Both the position numbers and the translations under genes were made by a program. Source: Pirellulales bacterium (GTDB lineage Bacteria; Planctomycetota; Planctomycetia; Pirellulales; Thermoguttaceae). Taken from it: a DNA stretch of 5,202 bases. Positions 4,875 to 5,202 of this stretch are shown here, one piece after another. The notes under the pieces are model-generated. The model was not told the DNA's origin. It was given only the letters and a program-made list of their open reading frames with translations, and did no database searches. The stretch covers positions 1 through 5,202 of the forward strand of contig JAUWWA010000173.1 in NCBI GenBank assembly GCA_030617125.1. The letters run 5' to 3'. Each line of letters begins with the position of its first letter. The stretch's first letter is position 1.

Positions 4875-5202
4875 CTACTTCTTGGCCGCGCCGGCGGATC
4901 CGACGTTCGAGAACCGGCTCATCAGCCCCTCGCTGAGAATGCCGACTTCGAGCACCAGCCGAGCGATACGATTGCGGAGGATGTTGTAGAACGCAATCGC
5001 CGGAATGGCAATGGCCAGACCAATCAGCGTCGTAAACAAGGCCGTCGAGATTCCCTTGGCCAGTTCCGACGGCTTCGGTGTGGTCGCACTCGTGGCAATC
5101 ACGCTGAAAGCCTCGATCATTCCGTGGACAGTCCCGAGCAGGCCGACCATCGGGCTGATCGTGCCGATGAGCGCCACGTAGCTAAGCCGGTGCTCCATCT
5201 TC
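4875..5202 (-). CDS. exbB: MotA/TolQ/ExbB proton channel family protein, C-terminal part (5' end outside window)
   Basis: The frame is open to the right edge. The visible ~109 residues start KMEHRLSYVALIGTISPMVG and end SNVGSAGAAKK. The first ATG seen (5196-5198) is internal, because the frame continues beyond it and the family's TM1 and cytoplasmic loop are missing. Two hydrophobic segments are visible: LIGTISPMVGLLGTVHGMIEAF, the conserved TM2 signature of MotA/TolQ/ExbB, and the TM3 stretch ALFTTLIGLAIAIPAIAFYNIL with its conserved Thr pair. The protein should form the inner-membrane pentamer around the ExbD dimer and conduct protons. It is the first gene of the visible exbB-exbD-exbD operon. 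No TonB-like gene is seen, but the operon may continue outside the window. TolQ is an alternative name for the same fold. Confidence 0.92.
   Translation of the reverse strand, partial: KMEHRLSYVALIGTISPMVGLLGTVHGMIEAFSVIATSATTPKPSELAKGISTALFTTLIGLAIAIPAIAFYNILRNRIARLVLEVGILSEGLMSRFSNVGSAGAAKK

Overview
The window is GC-rich, densely coding bacterial chromosome. It reads as a planctomycete (Pirellulales-like), which is an inference. It rests on the high GC, weak or absent Shine-Dalgarno sequences at several starts, an ExbB gene followed by two ExbD genes, a YhaM-type HD exoribonuclease, and dispersed intergenic repeats of two kinds (a 'GGGTCAGGAC' palindrome and a 'TAGTGGGTAGTGG ... CCCCGAATCCC' element) of a sort I associate with that phylum. 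No phage, plasmid, CRISPR, tRNA or rRNA signal is visible.

Layout: (1) 2-187 (+) is the 3' end of riboflavin synthase (ribE). Its stop overlaps by 4 bp (ATGA) the start of (2) murA (184-1518, +), UDP-GlcNAc enolpyruvyl transferase, with its catalytic residues intact. The murA 3' end runs into a long, nearly perfect palindrome (1443-1532), which supplies the last 24 codons and the stop. (3) Convergent with it is a YhaM-like 3'-5' exoribonuclease (1541-2548, -), OB-fold plus HD domain. (4) A non-coding stretch of about 285 bp (2549-2832) separates the divergent yhaM and xerD genes. It holds a possible yhaM promoter, a 7-bp hairpin and the first copy of a repeat. (5) xerD (2833-3765, +) is a complete tyrosine recombinase. 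(6) A second, inverted copy of the same repeat (3774-3869) fills the gap to the next convergent gene and encodes its last two residues and stop. (7) On the minus strand, exbB (partial, runs off the right edge), exbD1 and exbD2 form a tight operon for a proton-motive-force-driven inner-membrane energiser.

The genes are mostly housekeeping: riboflavin, peptidoglycan, RNA turnover, chromosome dimer resolution and energy transduction to the outer envelope. They form three transcription units (ribE-murA; yhaM; exbB-exbD-exbD) plus single-gene xerD.

The most interesting structure is in the repeats. Two unrelated repeat types each sit at the 3' end of a gene in a convergent pair, and each provides that gene's stop codon. 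The second type occurs as two inverted copies bracketing the xerD recombinase, with a paired (compensatory) change in their shared hairpin. I do not see a clearly new multi-gene system in this window.
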